A stretch of DNA of 48,961 nt from Phoronis australis (Eukaryota > Phoronida > Phoronidae), in NCBI GenBank assembly GCA_002633005.1, contig NMRA01000770.1:96163-145123 (forward strand). The letters run 5' to 3'. Below the pieces are notes generated by a model. That model worked only from the letters and a program-made list of their open reading frames with translations, was not told the DNA's origin and ran no database searches. Made by a program: the position numbers and the translations under genes. Of this stretch, positions 23,565 through 34,829 are shown in pieces. Position 1 is the first letter of the stretch. Each line of letters begins with the position of its first letter.

Positions 23565-24757
23565 TTAAAGGAGCATGCCACCCAAAAAACAACCTAATTT
23601 GTATCAATTTAGGTCGAGTAGTTCTACTCCATAACAACACGTACGGTTGCGTTACCTGACACCTGACGGCAGACGGAGGTGTTGAAATTATCCAATGACG
23701 TCATCGGTTTCACACGCAGTCTGTTAAGCAGTTCACAACACGGGTTACTGGTGTCAGCTTATCGCTTGAAGTCATCGTTTAACACCAATAAATCATCAAA
23801 CTTCGATGTAAAACCCTTAAAAATACACCGAGTTCTTATAAAAACGTGTTGTTTTATTTGGCTCTTACGGATTTATTGGTATTTGGACACACCGTAGCCT
23901 ACAAAGTTCGGCAGGCCAATAAGGTCCGTAGCAGGAGTTTGGGGTCTGTTCGGAGATAATTTCGAAGTATTTTCCGTGAGATACAGACAGGAGAACCTAG
24001 ATATGTGTTGTTTAGATTTGTGATTTTTTGAGTGCTAAACACAAAACACTTGTTATCCTGGCAAGTGGATCGGAGCCCGATCAGACCCCAGCATCGCGGC
24101 CGGCCGGATTGACTCGTTATCCCGGCCAGTCGCTCGGAAATTGATCAGACATCACGAACATTAGCCAGCCAAAGTTCAGTGGAAACTAAACTTCCAGTCA
24201 AGAAAATACTATACTAGTGAGCTAAAGTAATGTTCACGTGATGATGTTGGTGAATTAGCCACGAAACTGAGTCTACTTACTCGTCGGGGGCCGCGAATTC
24301 ACTGAGGTTCCGCTTTGGCCACAGCACCGTCAGGGCAGAAGTTGTACATTGACAATCATTATTTGAGTAATGTAAATGTAAATAAATATTCCCCTAAGTT
24401 CTGGCCGTGGGATGGAAATCGAGTTGTTTCACAACAGTTTCTGCCAGCAAACACTAAATTAGCATAAGTTCACACGGCATCGGTGTCCCGTCAATTAGTT
24501 TTATTGTACCTAAAGCCGGTTACGCAGGGATTTATTCATTGCTGGCTTCTCAAGTTATTTGCACTCACGAACACTCCAAAGGCATTACAAATTGCATCTA
24601 ATGAGACAGACTTTGTTTCATTTTATATAAGTATTGGTTAGGGTGAGAATAATTCATTTTTAAACAGAACGCTCAGTAATAAACACCAACATGGCAACTC
24701 GCAATTCCGACTTAGGATGACCAAGAGCTCACCAGTCCCAACTTCGCAGGTAGATCG
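23565..24757 (-). mobile_element. Inverted, truncated copy of the THAP element
   Basis: Starts TTAAAGGAGCATGCCACCC and reads as the reverse complement of about 25254-26395 of the neighbouring element. It lacks the THAP portion and ends where the next element begins. Confidence 0.75.
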
Positions 24758-26395
24758 TTAAAGAAGAATGCCACCCGATTTAATTAGTCTTTTTTGCCGT
24801 CTTAATCGGTCTATATCCACTTCGCCTCGCATACGGTGGACCTTACCTTGCCAAGAGGTGTCGCGTTAACCTGTGAGGAAGGTGAGAAACGACGCTGGCG
24901 ACGTCAGTGGGTCATATGCAGAGTGAATGCCGCTATGTTGCGGTGCATCGTTTACGCTTGTCCGAACTAAGCAGCTGCGAGGAAAGCAGGTATATCGTTT
25001 TTTTTTACTTCCTCGAGAGTCCGAAATGCTTAGGAAGTGGCTCATGGTAGTGAAGAAAGAAATGTACGTTGTAAATAGCAAGTATGAGGCCGTGAATCAT
25101 CTCCGTGTCTGTGGCCTGCAGACGTCGACAGTGCCTGACGAATGCCGGCTTACAAAATAACTCCATACTTTCCGTTGTCTGAGCTTGTTCACGGCGCCTC
25201 TCTAGCATTTCTTCATCACTCTATTCCTGTTCGAATTGATAGCCTGTAAAACTTAACGATTTACCTGCGAAGTCGGGACTGGTGAGCTCTAGCTCGTCCT
25301 GGCGGGATTCACGCGAGTTGCCTTGTTCATTGGCGTTTATTACTGAGCGTTCTGTTTCAAAATGAATTATTCTCACCCTAACCAATACTTATATAAAACC
25401 GAAACAAAGTCTGTCTCATTAGATGCAATTTGTAATGCCTTTGGAGTGTTCGTGAGTGCAAATGATTTGAGAAGCCAGCAATGAATAAATCACTGCGTTA
25501 CCGGCTGGTGCAAATAGTGACGGGACACCGAGGCCATGTGAGCTCATACTAATTTTGTGTTTACTGGCAGAAACTGTTGTGAAACAACTCGATTTCCATC
25601 CCACGGCCAGGTGTTAGGGGAATCTTTATTTACATTTACATTACTCAAATAATGATTGATCTGCCCTGACGGTGCTGTGGCCAAAGCGGAATCTAAATTC
25701 GCGGCCCCCTGAGATTTGCAGTTTCGTGGCTAATTCACCAACATAATCAGGTGCACATTACTTTGGCTCACTAGTATAGTATTTTCTTGACTGGAAGTTT
25801 AGTTTCCACTGAACTTTGGCTGGTTTATGTTCGTGATGTCTGATCAGTTTCCGAGCCACTGGCCGGGATAACGAGTCAATCCGGCCTGCCGCGACGGACC
25901 TGATCGGGCTCCGAGCCACTGCCGGCCAGGATAACAAGCGTTTTGTGTTTAGAACTCAAAAAATCACAAGTCTAAACAACACAGATCTAGGTTCTCCTGT
26001 CTGTATCTCACGGAAAATACTTCGAAATTATCTCCGAACAGACCCCAAACTCCTGCTACGGACCTTATTGGCCTGCCGAACTTTGTAGGCTACGGTGTGT
26101 CCAAATACCAATAAATCCGTAAGAGNNNNNNNNNNNNNNNNNNNNNNNNNNNNNNNNNNNNNNNNNNNNNNNNNNNNNNNNNNNNNNNNNNNNNNNNNNN
26201 NNNNNNNNNNNNNNNNNNNNNNNNNNNNNNNNNNNNNNNNNNNNTGTGAAACCGATGACGTCATTGGATAATTTCAACACCTCCGTCTGCCGTCAGGTGT
26301 CAGGTAACGCAACCGTACGTGTCGTTATGGAGTAGAACTACTCGATCTAAATTGATACAAATTAGGTTGTTTTTTTGGGTGGCATGCTCCTTTAA
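24758..26395 (+). mobile_element. THAP/TTAA element, second copy
   Basis: Same ends as the 14922 copy (TTAAAGAAGAATGCCACCC and GGGTGGCATGCTCCTTTAA) with colinear interior. It includes a degraded THAP ORF at 24927-25160 (SEMLRKWLMVVKKE recognisable) and 119 N at 26126-26244. With 23565-24757 it forms inverted arms of about 1.15 kb around a 0.5-kb THAP-bearing centre. Confidence 0.75.
26126..26244. other. Assembly gap (119 N)
   Basis: Within the right arm of the THAP-element palindrome. The homologous copies at 16270-16420 and 23700-23850 show what is missing. Confidence 0.95.
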
Positions 26396-26460
26396 GTGTA
26401 CTATGCAAAAAATTGAATTGAAAACGTCTCTCTAGACACTTTTTAATCCCCAGTTATTAC

Positions 26461-26649
26461 TCATACGTTAGTTCTATCCTCCTGTTGTCTAGACTGCCGA
26501 GGAATTTGTATATCGGATCCAATGGTTTGCTCGTCTTGGAACCATTCTACCCAGATATTTTCGATGTTTGTTCCCAAAGCTTGCACTTCGTCAACTGCTG
26601 TGTCAATGAGCTTGTAAGCCTCTACAATGTCAGCATCTCGGTTTGCAGC
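26461..26649 (-). pseudogene. hAT transposase fragment (DUF4371-type)
   Basis: The minus frame reads RDADIVEAYKLIDTAVDEV, then WVEWFQDEQTIGSDIQIPRQ, then SRQQEDRTNV and a stop. This matches the arrangement in eukaryotic hAT transposases of the ZNF862/ZMYM type, where an alpha-helical segment precedes an IxMPR..RQ...R.N motif. Upstream the frame is broken by TGA at 26650-26652; SVLNGLGNLKGLSAN continues in the same reading frame before it. Non-functional. Confidence 0.7.
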
Positions 26650-27848
26650 TCAGTTGGCACTAAGACCCTTGAGGTTGCCAAGTCCATTCAAAACACTTAC
26701 ATGCGCAACTAAATTTGATCCGTTCATCATGGACTACTTCAAACCTTGACGATGTATCCCAGGACCTATTTGCATCTCTTGCAATTTTCGAAATAAACGT
26801 CCCAATGTCTGAACGCTTGAAACCCGAAGTACTAACATCAAATAAATGCCCATGGGCATGAGCGCTTCATCGGGTGAGCTTTTCTGCGGAAATTCCCTGT
26901 ATAGAAGACGGCAGTGTGCTTATTGCGGGTAGAAAGACTGTAGGTGTTGAGGTCGGAACTAGGGCTCCTTAGGAGGCCTATTGAACATCGCACGAGTCTT
27001 GCAAGACTTTGTTGTGAAAGAACAGCCTCCCCGCAATTTCTGGTACTGTACACTGTTCACGAATGCTGTCACTTTGTCAATGTGAGTGCCCCCTTGATCA
27101 TTCCTTGTATAGACATAACTTGTTAAGAGTGTATCTTCAAACGGGCTCGAGACCAGACCACGGAGCCCGCCACAATAGAAATTCTTCGGAAAAAGATTTT
27201 TTTTCAAAAATATTACATGTACAGGTACACTGGATGATATTGCGCAAGACAACTTTACTATACATCAGTTACAAACGTGTGGAGTGCAATAGAATGACAC
27301 GGCATGACAGATGAGGTAAAACCGTTGCACGTCAATTCGCCTGAATGTCAGGGTTGTGGCACCGCAGTAATTCCCGTAATCAAATCAAAACATATCTTAG
27401 AGTGACGAAGCTAGTTACCTAAAGAAATCAGCTATAGAACTGCTCTTTCAGCGGTGGATCCATCTAAAATGCTTGGCTACTTCAGAAAAGTCGACGGAAG
27501 CGCAGGCACAATTGATCTCCGCGCGTTTTGCCGATGAGCCACGAAGACTCAGCAATTCATAATGCATAAAATTATATTTTCATAGAGAACCCCCCCTCAA
27601 TTTTTTCCAAGTTGGTTTACTTGGGGTTTACACACGCTAGCGGTGCCGGTTTTGTTTTGCTGAAGACGTTTTTGTTTTTTTATATTTTTGGGTCCTGGCC
27701 CAAGGGGGGGTTAAACCCCCTGAACCCCCATAGATCCGCCACTGATATGCACACAGTTGTATTCATGTACTTACCTATCAGGGGAAACGCGTGAAAGTTA
27801 TGCCACCCTCAAAAAGTCATATCGGTAAAGGATATTAACGGAACCTGT

Positions 27849-28087
27849 TTTTTTATTTGCAGGCGGTCTGATACACGTTGTACCAGACGTGCGCAGGCCT
27901 CGCATGTGGGCCCATTGCACCGATCACCTGGAAATATTTTTATGTTTTGTTAATATATGGTTAAAACCGAGCTGAGGAGCTAGAAACCTGGCTCAAGGGT
28001 TTAGCAGTGTGACCTGGTGGGACTTGAACCCACGACCTCGATTAAACTAAAGAAAGCGGGCACTTATCAACCAGGCCACACTGCCTA
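27849..28087 (-). mobile_element. tRNA-derived SINE with 12-bp target duplication
   Basis: Reads on the minus strand from 28087. The tRNA-like head has a B box GGTTCAAGTCC, a perfect 5-bp T stem (GTGGG/CCCAC), a TGGCCTG/CAGGTCA acceptor stem and an extra GCAGTG/CACTGC extension. The body ends in an A-rich tail (T run at 27847-27856 on the plus strand). Both sides carry AACGGAACCTGT (27837-27848 and 28088-28099). The cloverleaf is surrounded by SINE hallmarks, so it is not called a tRNA gene. Confidence 0.85.
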
Positions 28088-28099
28088 AACGGAACCTGT

Positions 28100-29962
28100 A
28101 CTTGACTCAGAGATTTGAGGACCTGAGGGTGAATTGTTTTTTGTTGTCTCTCCACCTCGGAATGCCTTGACGTCTATCGACCGACTAAAGAGAATCTTCC
28201 AGCTGGATGAATTCGCCCTTTAAATAAAATGATTGGTATAATTCGCGAAATTGACTTATTGAATTTAAAATCCAGTAAATTAGTACGCTCCGCAAAAGCT
28301 TTGCTTTACGAATTTTCTCGATTTTTCGAAATATGTGTATGATTGATTTCGTGCACGTTTTCAAGTGTGTTTAGACCACCTACTGCAATAGCGGAGACCC
28401 TATCGAGTCTGTCCTGGCCAGCGTCCTCAAAAGGTAACCCATACACTGAAGCAGAGTTGTTAAATAGTCTCTTAAATTTTCTCTCTTATCCGTATTTCGC
28501 AGTCTTTCTTTAGTTCTCGACTGTCCCCGGCACCACACCTATGTCGATTGCCACGGTTAAACCCTGACGCCTGAAAATTTTGGGGGCCCCCGTGCCCCCC
28601 CGCTTCCTACGGCCCTGTCTGACATGTATAGATATGTTAGAGAGATAGCGCGTGATTCATTTGTCTTGTGACGATTGCTTTGAAACGCGGGAAATTTCAG
28701 AGCAGTCACGGTAGTTGACGTAGCCTCCATAAATAGGAACATGACTAATGAGCTATATAAAATGTCAATGAGCTATATAGCACGTGACACGAAGGGTTTT
28801 GTTGATTGGCCGCTTGAAGAGCTGCAGGGGGTGTTTTCTTTCAGACGATAAATCCCGCCACATCCTCACTCGACACCACAGCGGATGGACGTGTCTTTCA
28901 AACCTGTTGGACGGCTGGGTAGATTTTCTCCATTCTCAGGTTTGTAAAACCATTTTGTAACACGTTTTGTTGTTTAACGTCTTAATTTTTTCGAAACTAA
29001 ATTGCGACGTAAAAACTGTTTAACCTCGCTTTGTGGTTTGATTGTCGGTGGACACACTACGATACTTGCCAACTAGCTCTTTGGTGGTTTGTTTCGCCAT
29101 CGTGCCGCACATTGGGATTCATGGCGAAATGCACTTATATATCACAGCGATACTCCACGCGACTCCAACAAAGTGCTATCGGGCGAGTGTGGGAGTAAAA
29201 ACAGTAAATTTCTAGCTCAATTCGGCTTGCACACTCGACTATGGTTTGGACTGCTCTTTTTGTCGTAGTGCCCCACCTCCTCAATTCGGGTATCCCGTTT
29301 TTTATTCCCGCATAATGAGCATTGCACGAGTTCACAAAAGAACTAATCTAATTCTACCGTCTCTGACTATCGGAATCAACTTATACACTGACCTCGATTC
29401 AGTGGACGATCACCCTTGCGGTTGATAATTTTAAGTCTTTCTCCGAATCAGCAGCCGCGTGTGTTTTAATGTGCTGTGCGGCTTCATATGCAAACACGCT
29501 GTATATATGCTTGCACACAGTATGTGCTTGCACGCAGTACATTATATGCTTGTACGTAGTATATGCTTGCGCAGTTACTGTTTGCACGCAAACATTATAG
29601 GCCACGTCAGTTCACCATTGGCCCATTAATTGCATGTTGTCCGAATTTTCTGACTTTTGATTGATTTGAGCATTTTTATTCCTGTTTTGGATCTTTATAC
29701 AACCATTCCCTTTTGTAGGACCACTGAAACTTTAAGGACTAACTTAAATGCTAACCCGTTGAGCCGACGGTATAACTTGGGCACCTCATTTTTACAAAAT
29801 GAAATTCGTACTTGTAGCACAATTAACAATGTTATGTTTCGTAGGATCCAGATTTGTGAACGTTACGCTTTGAATTCATATATTTTTAAAGAGTAGGACT
29901 TTGGGGGTCCCTGCTACAATGCCGTACGGACATTTTTTTTAATAAAACGTGCCCTTTGGCTT
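28100..29962. other. Region upstream of the TRIM-like gene
   Basis: No gene recognised. The motif AATGAGCTATATA occurs at 28747 and 28767, followed by a CCAAT-type box (ATTGGCC near 28805) and a possible leader exon ending at a CTCAG|GTTTGT donor near 28939. This could be the promoter and noncoding first exon of the gene at 30577. 29508-29592 has loose tandem repeats of TGCTTGCACGCAGTA. Confidence 0.25.
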
Positions 29963-30401
29963 CAGTGGCCGGTTGCATGAAACAGTCCCAAATAGGGCCT
30001 CAACTAAGGTCCCTAAGTCTTTTTGCGTGTCTTTAAGGACTCACAGATCCAATATTTTTCTACCATTTCATCTTTATTATGAGCTCCTCTTTGGTTAATG
30101 ACATTTTCTAATAATGTAACTAAAAACTGAGCCCAGAGTTCATTGAAAATAAATAGGGACTCAGTCTTTAAATTGGGAACGTTGCCTGAAAAGATCTCTA
30201 AATATTTTCGATGATATTAACAATTCAACCTAGAGTTCACTCTCGATTTGTATCCAAGTCAAAAGTTAACTTAGTAATGAAACTAAAACAATACAAGAAA
30301 GGGCAATCGATGTTTTCACAACTTGAGACCAAAAATACGCAGTAGATTTACGGAACTTAGTTGAATCCCTATTTGGGACAGTTTCATGCAACCGGACACT
30401 G
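29963..30401. mobile_element. MITE with CAGTG-GTTGCATGAAAC inverted ends
   Basis: Left end CAGTGGCCGGTTGCATGAAAC and right end (reverse complement) CAGTGTCCGGTTGCATGAAAC. Matching continues for about 55 bases through TCCCAAATAGGG and CAACTAAG. 439 bp, no ORF, no clear target duplication. The CAGTG start suggests a non-autonomous hAT element. Confidence 0.75.
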
Positions 30402-30576
30402 GCAAAGTCTGCTATTGACGGGGGTGTTTAATGTTATTAGTTAAACTTGCAGTCGCAGAAAATTGAAGTTCCTAAACCTAACTTCAGCAGCATTGCGAGA
30501 CGTATTGTCGATTCATTGACTCATTTCGTGAAATAATAACTAAAATAATTCCACATTTCAGGTCACTGACCAGAAT

Positions 30577-30732
30577 ATGGCAATTAGCTCCAAGGACGCA
30601 GACGACATTCGAAGGCTATTAGAATGTCCCATCTGTTTAGAAAGACCGAAAACACCACGCCAACTTCCGTGTATTCACACGTTCTGTCATGAATGTTTAC
30701 AAACATTCATTGACAAACGAGGCAAAGGCGGC
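30577..30732 (+). CDS. TRIM-type RING finger, N-terminal half (partial)
   Basis: ATG at 30577 opens 52 codons with a C3HC4 RING start: Cys17-x2-Cys20, Cys32-x-His34-x2-Cys37-x2-Cys40, and the contexts LLECPICLE and LPCIHTFCHECL. A splice acceptor (TTTCAG) lies just upstream at 30551, so a 5' noncoding exon is likely. The frame runs into an N at 30733 and then a stop; the last two zinc ligands, the B-box and the coiled coil expected in a TRIM protein are absent. RING domains of this class act as E3 ubiquitin ligases. Confidence 0.8.
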
Positions 30733-30733
30733 N

Positions 30734-31387
30734 AACTGTAAACTAAAGTTGAAGTTACAACAAACTCGTCACAAACTGCAGACGCCGCTCGACGTGACAT
30801 GTCACAAAGATGGTCACATCTTCATCACTGACTGGGGCATTAAGGGTGTTGTCAGGTATGATGGCCGTGGTGAGGTGGTGAAGGTGTGTCGTGATGTGTA
30901 TAAAGTCTGGGGCTGTGTGACATGTCACGGTGACAGACTGGTTGTGTGTGATACACACGGGGGACGAGTACTTATAACGGATCTTAACTGTGATATTCAC
31001 CAACAGTTGGACGGCCCCACCCTGGGACTGAGTGAGTTCACACCACGATATGTGTGTATGGACAACTGTGGTCAGTTGGTGGTCAGTGAGTTTTACCCCG
31101 GTCGTGTCCATATAATAGACCCGACACGGCCGGCCGTTGTATCCACACTGACCCATCAACTGAGTGACGAGCCGTGGGGTGTGTGTGTAGACCCACACGG
31201 TCACATTCTGGTGGCAGACTATCTCAATAATCAGGTGATTTTATACAACAACGCACGTGCACACGTGATCGTGCCCCCTGGTGGTGTCCAGTATCCAACT
31301 GGTTTATGTCTCCCGGCCCCGGGTCAGGTGTCTGTAGTGGAGTTGGGTACAGGTGTGGTGAAGACATTTCAGTATTTGGAGGAATAA
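30734..31387 (+). CDS. NHL-repeat propeller, C-terminal part of the TRIM-like gene
   Basis: 217 residues ending TAA. About five NHL blades are visible, each with a hydrophobic strand, Asp and a final strand: GHIFITDWGIKGVVRYD, DRLVVCDTHGGRVLITD, GQLVVSEFYPGRVHIID, GHILVADYLNNQVILYN and GQVSVVELGTGVVKTF. TRIM2/3/32/71-like proteins end in such six-bladed propellers, which bind RNA or protein partners. The reading frame differs from the RING part across the N at 30733, so intervening sequence is missing from the assembly rather than the gene being naturally this short. AATAAA at 31616-31621 is a suitable polyadenylation signal. Confidence 0.85.
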   Translation, partial: NCKLKLKLQQTRHKLQTPLDVTCHKDGHIFITDWGIKGVVRYDGRGEVVKVCRDVYKVWGCVTCHGDRLVVCDTHGGRVLITDLNCDIHQQLDGPTLGLSEFTPRYVCMDNCGQLVVSEFYPGRVHIIDPTRPAVVSTLTHQLSDEPWGVCVDPHGHILVADYLNNQVILYNNARAHVIVPPGGVQYPTGLCLPAPGQVSVVELGTGVVKTFQYLEE

Positions 31388-31621
31388 CGTTATGTAGTAC
31401 TGAACAACGCGAGTTTCTGTGCCATGTGTAGATATAATATGTATCATAAGTACAGTGGTATTTTAATAGCAAGAATATCTTTAGTCTGCACAATTTGATG
31501 TGTTTGTTTAAACCTTACCCTTTTATAAAATAGATGGGGCGAAGCATGAACTATTAGTTAGATGTTCGGTGGTAGTTAGTTGCGACTGGTGACAAGTGTT
31601 TAAGTTGTTTATTTTAATAAA

Positions 31622-34307
31622 CTTGTTACACTGCTATGCTTTCGAAATTTCATGTATGTCTCAGTTTGACGTGTACATTTTGATGCGTTGTCGCGCATTT
31701 AGTGTTTAGAAAATAGTAACTTCAATGCTGATAAGTTTTGATGAGAAATTATTCAAAGAAAGTTGGTTCATAAGATTGCTCGGGGACTTGACGGAATCTG
31801 GGTATAATGAAATTCGTCTAACAAAAATGCTAGCTTTTACATTGTTAAGAAATTCATTTTTGAAACGTATTTTGATACTGGTTGCGAATCAAAAGTCGTG
31901 TTTGAAATGACATCGAAGTCGATCAATAATCACCCGATCTTAGAATTTCACTGAGCAAGTAGGCCTACCTGGTGACGGCGGCGGTCGTACTGAATAGTGT
32001 ACGCTGACGGTATTTTAAATAAATTCGTTTCACAATATTTCCATTCATTCAATAAAGCAAACGTGAACAGTATGCAGTAGGGTAAAAGAAACAAATATTC
32101 AAACACACTCGCACATGAAAATAGTACGATAGCCAAAAAGACGTAAAAACTTCCCAAAGTTTGTAAAATTCTTCTACTACTACTTTTCAGAAAATAAATA
32201 AATGAACTTTAAACTGTATGTTCTGTTTCAGATATTTTCCCAAAAATAAAATTCCTCATGAAAATTGGTGACTCGCAAGCACACGGATTTCTATTTTCAA
32301 CGGAAAGTTCTAAGGTTTCAGATTTGAGCTTCGTAGAAGGAACACGGTTCGTGGTGTTCCTAAAAAATTCGTTGTCTTAAACTTCCATCTTGTTGCGGCA
32401 CAAGTAATCTCTGCTGTACAAATTTTGAAAACGCGCGCTAATCCCGCACTAATTATGAGTGATAGCAAGACTTCACTTTTGGTAACACTGAAGCAATACG
32501 GGAGGAAAACAGAAATTTTCAATCAAGCAAGGGTAAATTCTCACAACTTTAATTATGTCAAGTTATACTTTTGTGTCTACATCAACCTTTTTTAATTCCG
32601 CCAATTTCTAAGACATCCAATCCAAGTTTTCAAAATTCATCATGTTTAAAATACCTTTGTAAATTAAAGAATCTAAGAAATGCGACAGACAAAAAACTGA
32701 CACAGGTTACAAGACTTTTCATACTATTCAAAGCTTAATTATCAAATATCAAGTTCTTACAATTCACAATGATATTTCGCAAAACCGTATTTCCCAGTAT
32801 CCATTAGCTAACAAAGCCCATAAAACTGGTCACATAACGTTCGTTGCATGAATTCCTTAACCAGTACAGCGAGAAGATTGCTGCCATCAACGGCTCAAAA
32901 AAACGCTTCAGAGTTTATTGAGGTTGACATCGCCGGCGAGTTAGGAAAATAAGGTAATGTTTAAACACTCAAAATGCATGTGCCCAAATAAGATTTTAAC
33001 GTTAACAGCCAAGCAGGATGGACACTCCGCTCTCCCTTAAATCCATTCTTATGTCCGTTCCAGTAACCCGTTATTGCGTGCAGTCCATTTCAGATCGTCG
33101 TTCCAATACTCCGATTTCCCATTTTACTGTTGTGAAATAATAATGTATTCGTGAAGGTTATGTGAGATTTTATAGTTATGTCTTTGTAGTGAGCAAATTT
33201 CCAGAACACTGTATATTTCAACTCTGTAAAAGTATGTACTTTTGAAAGTAGACAATCCGTAGAATTTGATTTTTGACTTTTTGCCAACCTGTTATTAATG
33301 TGGTCACGTGACCATGTCTTCTTAATAAAATTGAGCAAAAGAGAAAGATACATTGATTGCAACACTACGGCATCAACAACACATTTTAATTGACATAAAT
33401 TTTCAAGGTAAGGTATCAAAAACGACGTTACATTTTTCTAAAATATCATTTCGTTTTCGTTTTATGAAATTTTACAGGAACTTCCTGAAAATCCTAAAAG
33501 CCTTACTTTGATAATCCCTCGCGCGAAAGTGAAACATCTCAAAAACAATTCCTATCAGCGCTTTCTGAGACCAGTCAATAAAGCACAGTCTATGAACGTT
33601 CATGTGAATCCAAGCCCTTTCTGAAATAAGATGTTTTGGGATTAGCCAAATTTGGTGTATCGTGCTACGTTGTGTTGTGTCACGCTGTATTGTGCTGTGC
33701 TGTGCTGTGCTGTGCTGTATTGTGTTGTGCTGGGTTGTGCTGTATTGTATTGTGTTGTATTGTATTGTATTGTATTGTATAGTATTGCTGTCTACTGCCA
33801 CATGAATTTCCTAACGACCCGCGTGGAGTGGATTGACGACGAACTCTTCGATGACGACGAGGCATTTTACAGACTCAGGTGTAATGGGGCGGGGGGGGCC
33901 CTAACCTCTGGGTGTTCGGTGTCTTGGGCAAAAAGAGTAAAAATGGACACAGTTATTAAGTAAATCAATAAAACAGACATGTGTTTGTAGCCAGTTTAAA
34001 GTTGCTAGACCTGAGTTTGGCGAGTGAGACGGTTTGAACTTAAATTAAATAAAGTTTCTGTTCGTGATACATCTAAATGAATCATGATCTTTGCTCCGGT
34101 TACAACGTATCCCCAAGACTGCGGATCCTTGCATTCTCTAAGTGAAATTGTCGAACATGTAAATGGTGTTGCCAGGAAAAATGTCTTACTTTTTAGCAAT
34201 AAAAATGAGCCTGTCTGTTGAAAAAATCAAAAACTTTGTGATAACTAGTACTAAAACTTTTGTCTAGTTTCATTTCCAAACGGTTCAAATATGGAAAAAG
34301 CGTGAGA
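31622..34307. other. Gene-poor stretch with a pentanucleotide repeat
   Basis: No coding region could be supported. The only clear structure is the TGTAT/TGTGC repeat at 33660-33787. Confidence 0.4.
33660..33787. repeat. TGTAT/TGTGC pentanucleotide repeat
   Basis: About 25 five-base units, TGTGC-type in the first half drifting to TGTAT in the second. The Cys/Val/Leu frame on the plus strand and Asn/Thr/Gln frames on the minus strand are by-products. Confidence 0.9.
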
Positions 34308-34312
34308 ATTTT

Positions 34313-34468
34313 CAGTGGCGGATTTAGAGGGGGGCCAAGGGGGCCATGGCCCCCTAAAATTCTTCAAGATTCCATTGGGAAGTTCGGGAGTGCCAATGTC
34401 TTACAGGCAAAATCCTGGCTAATACTCTGCCCTGACCCCCCTAACTCAAAATCCTGGATCCGCCCATG
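34313..34468. mobile_element. hAT-like MITE, ATTTT target duplication
   Basis: CAGTGGCGGATTTAGAGGGG at the left, AAATCCTGGATCCGCCCATG at the right, flanked by ATTTT (34308-34312 and 34469-34473). The interior is GGGGGCC/GGCCCCC-rich. 156 bp, no ORF. Confidence 0.8.
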
Positions 34469-34829
34469 ATTTTGCAACCTTAACTACACGGAGAGTTGTT
34501 TGCTGGCAAAACGAACAAAAGCGACATCTAATGAGATTTAACTCAAGACTTTGCTCTTTAAATCTTAAACATTTGGTACGCACACAAAAAGTACTGTTGT
34601 TTGGGAGACTTTGTTTTACTCGCAAAATTACACATTTGAAGTTAATATTGTATCTCAATGAAAGATACTCAATGCCTTCTGGACCCAGGGATAATATCCA
34701 TACTCGGAACTCGACTCGAATACCGACCATTGGCTTGACATGCATGGAGTAAATCTTACAGATTTAAACTCGAAGGACCCCAGATCAAGAGGCCAGGAAT
34801 CTAAGTTTCCAATGGTAACACGCAACGTT

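Larger units (their letters stand above)
22578..27744 (-). mobile_element. hAT-like transposon, 5.2 kb, interrupted by nested palindrome
   Basis: Left end CAGTGGTGGATCTACG and right end ATAGATCCGCCACTG are inverted, flanked by ATATG on both sides (22573-22577 and 27745-27749). A hAT-type transposase remnant lies on the minus strand at 26461-26649. The central 2.8 kb (23565-26395) is a separate TTAA-bounded insertion. Without it, the element is about 2.3 kb. It would be a larger relative of the small 5-bp-TSD MITEs in this window. Confidence 0.6.

Noticed and set aside
26028-26280. Open frames across the 119-N gap
   Set aside because: They are open only because the residues are unknown.
27447-27744. 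Short hAT-like MITE starting CAGCGGTGGATCC at 27449
   Set aside because: Its flank (TCTTT) does not match the right flank ATATG, which pairs instead with 22573-22577.
28005-28086. tRNA gene on the minus strand
   Set aside because: Although cloverleaf-like, it is the head of a SINE with an A-rich tail and 12-bp target duplication.
30755-31204. 149-residue minus-strand ORF
   Set aside because: It lies antisense to the NHL propeller and has no family pattern of its own.
33652-33963. Cys/Val/Leu-rich ORF
   Set aside because: It is a by-product of the TGTAT/TGTGC repeat.
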